From CAZFJG01 sp964410915 (lineage in GTDB: Bacteria; Synergistota; Synergistia; Synergistales; JAFGMB01), in the NCBI GenBank assembly GCA_964410915.1, contig CAYPIU010000004.1:1-64000 (forward strand): 64,000 bases of DNA. Direction: 5' to 3'. The position numbers were made by a program, and so were the translations under genes. Positions 60,888 through 64,000 of the stretch are shown here, one piece after another. A model generated the notes under the pieces. The model had not been told where the DNA came from, ran no database searches, and saw only the letters and a program-made list of their open reading frames with translations. Positions within the stretch are counted from its first letter, which is position 1. Every line of letters starts with the position of its first letter.

Positions 60888-61249
60888 CTTATATCCTCCG
60901 CCCGCAAAACCGCACAGCTGGTCTCGGTTTCCCATACCTCGATCTCCGCGAGAGCACAATCATGACTATGCAGATCATTCTCAATATTTTTCCATATCCA
61001 TAAAGCAATATTCTCGGCTGTGGGTTGTTGGATAATATTATTTATGTATGAATGATCAAGAACAGAGATCACTTTTTCCCCTACTATCTTCTTTAACTCG
61101 GTGAAATCGATCACCATTCCTTCTTCTCCGGGATCTCCAATAACACTGACAGCAAGCCTGTATGTATGACCATGGAGTTCTTCACATTTTCCATGGTAGC
61201 TTATAAGGTTGTGGGCTGCATCAAATTTAAAACATTTTTTAATTAACAT
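60884..61249 (-). CDS. queD: 6-carboxytetrahydropterin synthase QueD
   Basis: Second step of preQ0 synthesis, a zinc enzyme. The 121-residue protein has the zinc His in DAAHNL and HGHTYRL, the catalytic Cys in GKCEELHGH, the VIDFTELK motif and LDHSYINN with the following PTAENIA. I chose ATG 61249, with GGAGGG ten nt upstream; a TTG at 61267 opens the frame. It is first in the minus-strand run and overlaps folE2 by 4 bp. Confidence 0.96.
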   Translation of the reverse strand: MLIKKCFKFDAAHNLISYHGKCEELHGHTYRLAVSVIGDPGEEGMVIDFTELKKIVGEKVISVLDHSYINNIIQQPTAENIALWIWKNIENDLHSHDCALAEIEVWETETSCAVLRAEDIR

Positions 61250-61267
61250 ATAATATCGTCCCTCCAA

Positions 61268-61586
61268 AAAAGATCAACTTACATTATTATTTTACAACAA
61301 TAATTTTACAATGCTTAAATTATTGATACGCCATACTGTAAAAACGAATTCTAACATTGTTTTTTGATAGACCTGCTGATCTCAAGGTAAAAACTTTTCG
61401 CCATAAAAAAACAGTAAGGTGCATAATTATTAAGATTTATTGTTTTTAGAGCGTTTATGCTGTTTATATACAGGTTTTTTTCAGAATAACTTGCATGTTT
61501 TGAATAGTAATGGTATAAATATGCATCATTTTATTTTTGATTACTATATCTTTTTTAAAGGTTTTCATACCAGAGGAGGGATTTCA
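61268..61586. promoter_or_regulatory. Divergent spacer between queD and glutamine synthetase
   Basis: AT-rich region with a candidate plus-strand promoter: TTGCAT (61491-61496), 17 bp, TATAAA (61514-61519), 67 nt before glnN. For queD, TTGTAA and TAATAA with 16 bp between lie on the minus strand around 61280-61310. I see no riboswitch or conserved hairpin. Confidence 0.4.
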
Positions 61587-63698
61587 ATGGAATTCGAAAG
61601 GCCCAAGGAAATATTCGGGATCAATGTATTTGACAGAAAGGTTATGAGAGAAAGATTACCGAAAGAAGTTTTTACGAAACTTGAATCATCTATAAGAGAA
61701 GGTCAAAAACTTGATCCAGGGATCGCAGATATGGTAGCAACAGCAATGAAAGAATGGGCTGTAAACAACGGAGCTACGCATTACACTCACTGGTTCCAGC
61801 CGCGTACAGACTTTACAGCTGAAAAACATATGGCTTTTCTCTATTCTGATGAAAATGGTGTCCCTCTTGAATCATTCAAAGGTAGCGAACTTGTTCAGAG
61901 CGAACCGGATGCATCATCATTTCCATCCGGTGGAATAAGATCCACCTTTGAGGCCAGGGGGTACACTGCATGGGATCCTTCAAGCCCTGCCTTTATTGTC
62001 CATAGTAAAAAGGGAGGAACTCTGTGCATACCATCCGTCTTCATATCTTATGACGGTACACCTCTGGATCTTAAAACCCCCTTGCTGAAGGGACTTGACG
62101 TGATAGAGAACAATGCCATGAGGCTTCTGAAACTTTTTGGCAACAGGACCGTAAAATGGACAAATGTCACACTGGGACCAGAACAGGAATATTTCCTCAT
62201 AGATCAGGAGATCGCTTCAAAACGTCCTGACCTGCAGTTCTGTGGGAGAACTATCCTGGGATCTGCTCCCCCCAAGGGGCAGCAGATGGAAGACCATTAT
62301 TTCGGCTCTATACACCCAAGGATACTTTCATTTATGGAAGATGTCGAAAGAGACCTATACAGGCTTGGCCTGCCTCTGACCACGAGGCACAATGAAGTTG
62401 CACCCTGCCAGTTCGAATGTGCTCCGCAAGCCAGTGAAGCAAACCTGGGATGCGATCAGAATCAGCTTCTTATGGAAACTTTAAGAAAAATGGCAAGACG
62501 CCATGGCCTGACATTGCTTTTACACGAAAAACCCTTTGCAGGCCTGAATGGAAGCGGTAAACATATCAACTTCTCCATAGCAGACAGTGAGGGCAGGAAC
62601 CTGTTGAAACCATCAAACAATTACAGGAAGAATGTTCAGTTCCTCACTTTCTTAAGCGCTCTTCTTCTCGGTATGTCAAAACATATCGACCTGTTGAGAG
62701 CCACAATAGCATCTCCCGGCAACATGCACAGACTTGGCGGTAACGAAGCACCTCCGGCAATAATGAGCGTTTTTCTCGGTAAAGAGCTGGAGAGCATCCT
62801 TCAAAAGATAGAAGAGGGCCTTCCTGAAGATCTTCCTGTCAAAAACAGCATGGATCTTGGCCTCAAGAGACTTCCTTCGATCATTATGGATAACACCGAC
62901 AGGAACAGGACTTCCCCTCTTGCTTTTACAGGCAACAAGTTCGAGTTCCGAGCTCCTGGTGCTCCGCAGTCACCTGCCGGTCCGCTTACTGTCCTTGTTG
63001 CAATTTGGGCCGAAGGACTTGAAGAAATGGCGGAAAGGATCGAGGCGAGACTTAATGAAGTCGGAATAATCGACGCTGCCCTGGACGCTATCCGATATGC
63101 GGCAAAAGAAAGCAAAAAGATACGTTTCGAAGGCAACTGCTATTCTGAAGAATGGGTCCAGGAAGCAGAAAAACGAGGCCTTACTATTGCCAATACAACA
63201 CCTGAGGCACTCGATCTTTATCTCATCCCTGAACACCGGAACCTCTTTTCAAAGCTGGGCATAATGACAGACAGGGAAATTACTGCCTATTACGGGATCA
63301 GACTGGAACAGTATGTAAATACTCTGGATATTGAGATGAGCGTATTGAATTCAATGGTATGGGAAGGGGTGCTTCCTGCTATTTCAAGGCAAATGATACT
63401 TGAAAAAGACTCTCTCTCGGCACTTGAAGATGTAAATACAGTAGAGACAGAATCGTGGGGTAAACATCTTGCCCGCCTGGGCTCCCTGAAATCCGAGCTC
63501 ATCGATTCAATTGAAAAGCTTGATCAGGTCCGCAGAACTACACAGGAAATGGATCTCGAAGAAAGAGCAAGACTTCTTACAGAGGATGCATTACCTCTTT
63601 TTGAAAAGGTCCGCAGTATCTGTGACAAGAGTGAACAGCTAATAGCCCATGATATATGGCCATACCCAAGATATCGGGAATTACTCCAGATATCCTGA
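61587..63698 (+). CDS. glnN: Glutamine synthetase type III
   Basis: Forms glutamine from glutamate, ammonia and ATP. The 703-residue size and domain order identify type III. Visible are ERPKEIFGINVFD at the start, THYTHWFQPRTD, GPEQEYFLID with the metal Glu, ETTRHNEVAPCQFE-like TTRHNEVAPCQFE, NGSGKHINFSI, HRLGGNEAPPAI and the FRAPGAPQSPAGP segment. I chose ATG 61587, which follows GAGGAGGG; the frame extends 49 codons upstream without family likeness. It is monocistronic and ends before a long hairpin. Type III enzymes occur in Bacteroides, cyanobacteria and some anaerobes. Confidence 0.97.
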   Translation: MEFERPKEIFGINVFDRKVMRERLPKEVFTKLESSIREGQKLDPGIADMVATAMKEWAVNNGATHYTHWFQPRTDFTAEKHMAFLYSDENGVPLESFKGSELVQSEPDASSFPSGGIRSTFEARGYTAWDPSSPAFIVHSKKGGTLCIPSVFISYDGTPLDLKTPLLKGLDVIENNAMRLLKLFGNRTVKWTNVTLGPEQEYFLIDQEIASKRPDLQFCGRTILGSAPPKGQQMEDHYFGSIHPRILSFMEDVERDLYRLGLPLTTRHNEVAPCQFECAPQASEANLGCDQNQLLMETLRKMARRHGLTLLLHEKPFAGLNGSGKHINFSIADSEGRNLLKPSNNYRKNVQFLTFLSALLLGMSKHIDLLRATIASPGNMHRLGGNEAPPAIMSVFLGKELESILQKIEEGLPEDLPVKNSMDLGLKRLPSIIMDNTDRNRTSPLAFTGNKFEFRAPGAPQSPAGPLTVLVAIWAEGLEEMAERIEARLNEVGIIDAALDAIRYAAKESKKIRFEGNCYSEEWVQEAEKRGLTIANTTPEALDLYLIPEHRNLFSKLGIMTDREITAYYGIRLEQYVNTLDIEMSVLNSMVWEGVLPAISRQMILEKDSLSALEDVNTVETESWGKHLARLGSLKSELIDSIEKLDQVRRTTQEMDLEERARLLTEDALPLFEKVRSICDKSEQLIAHDIWPYPRYRELLQIS

Positions 63699-63710
63699 TA
63701 TATTTGTTGA

Positions 63711-63767
63711 ACAGGAACAATGTACAGGAGATCAGTTCAAAGATGAACTCCTGTACACTGTTCCTGT
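63711..63767. terminator. Long imperfect hairpin downstream of glnN
   Basis: ACAGGAACA and TGTTCCTGT, then GTACAGGAG and CTCCTGTAC, with a 2x2 internal loop, and an inner GTTC/GAAC stem. It serves as the glnN terminator and overlaps the last codons of the convergent gene. No clear T tract follows. Confidence 0.65.
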
Positions 63768-64000
63768 AACTGTAATAAAGAATTTTTCAACATTATCATT
63801 ACCTGTATCATACTCAAGAGACCAGGGTGAACAGGTGCCATCAGAATAAAAGTAACAGTGTTCCGGCTGAACTTTCCATTGCCCCCTGAACTCCAGCCAT
63901 TTCAGGCTTAATGTTTCCCAGACAGGCTTACCTTCTTCGTCCATGATCCGCTGTTGAGCAAACATCTTCCCATTCTGCCCAACTGACAGGCGTAATCCCG
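63732..64000 (-). CDS. C-terminal part of unknown protein (cut by window edge)
   Basis: The frame is open from the window edge to a TGA at 63732, giving at least 89 residues. An internal ATG at 63965 is probably not the start. The sequence has GQNGKMFAQQRIMDEEGKP, two Trp-rich strands, FYSDGTCSPWSLEY and a C-terminal FFITVTGTVYR strand. The pattern of beta strands recalls the C-terminal part of pilin-like or secreted proteins, but I cannot name a family. The last codons overlap the long hairpin beyond glnN. Confidence 0.5.
   Translation of the reverse strand, partial: GLRLSVGQNGKMFAQQRIMDEEGKPVWETLSLKWLEFRGQWKVQPEHCYFYSDGTCSPWSLEYDTGNDNVEKFFITVTGTVYRSSSLN

Overview
The window looks like chromosomal DNA of an anaerobic, amino-acid-fermenting bacterium, most likely a member of the Synergistota; that assignment is an inference from gene content, and I cannot name a genus. 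The pointers are a complete selenium-dependent glycine reductase operon under a glycine riboswitch, type III glutamine synthetase, GatCAB, rubredoxin, soluble NuoE/NuoF/NuoG-like flavo-iron-sulfur proteins, a HlyD-like/yggS/sepF/divIVA division cluster, and many TTG starts behind strong Shine-Dalgarno sequences. I saw no insertion sequence, prophage or CRISPR array. Coding density is high and most genes lie on the minus strand.

Layout. 1-1.2 kb: tmRNA (tag ANDNYALAA), smpB and tRNA-Pro(CGG). 2-4.8 kb: a plus-strand three-gene unit (isochorismatase-like, metallo-beta-lactamase fold, malic enzyme) facing two membrane-protein genes across a 48-bp perfect palindrome that contains both stop codons. 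6.5-10.1 kb: orphan NarL-type regulator, TtcA-like PP-loop protein, pgi and glutaredoxin. 10.3-16 kb: a three-gene redox operon, NuoE-like, NuoF-like and a 1118-residue protein joining NuoG iron-sulfur domains, a GltD-like NADPH/FAD module and a shortened molybdopterin-type domain. This is the best candidate for an unusual system, probably an electron-bifurcating transhydrogenase or a close relative. 16-30.5 kb: a long minus-strand run from miaB through comEA, comEC, coaX, dus, lysS, ligA and gatCAB to an EF-G2-like GTPase.

30.7-40.2 kb: secreted protein, ArsA-like ATPase with a small partner, orphan amino-acid-binding protein, rubredoxin, aminopeptidase P, HypE-fold protein, queH, transketolase and alr. 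40.4-47.4 kb: promoter, glycine riboswitch, grdX, trxA, grdE, grdA (Sec), grdB (Sec), grdC, grdD; no trxB is present. 47.5-48.9 kb: a sodium-coupled amino-acid transporter with a structured leader. 49.2-51.5 kb: hypCDE without hydrogenase genes. 51.6-61.2 kb: a minus-strand run queD, folE2, hydroxyacid dehydrogenase, HlyD-like gene, yggS, sepF, divIVA, recG, recX, rny, ymdB. 61.6-63.7 kb: type III glutamine synthetase, then the 3' end of an unknown gene cut by the window edge.

How it fits together: amino acids imported by sodium symport could feed glycine reductase, with TrxA supplying electrons and acetyl phosphate giving ATP. The redox operon could balance NADH, NADPH and ferredoxin pools. 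QueD, FolE2 and QueH are three steps of queuosine synthesis placed in two loci. All functions are read from motifs and family knowledge; no database search was run.
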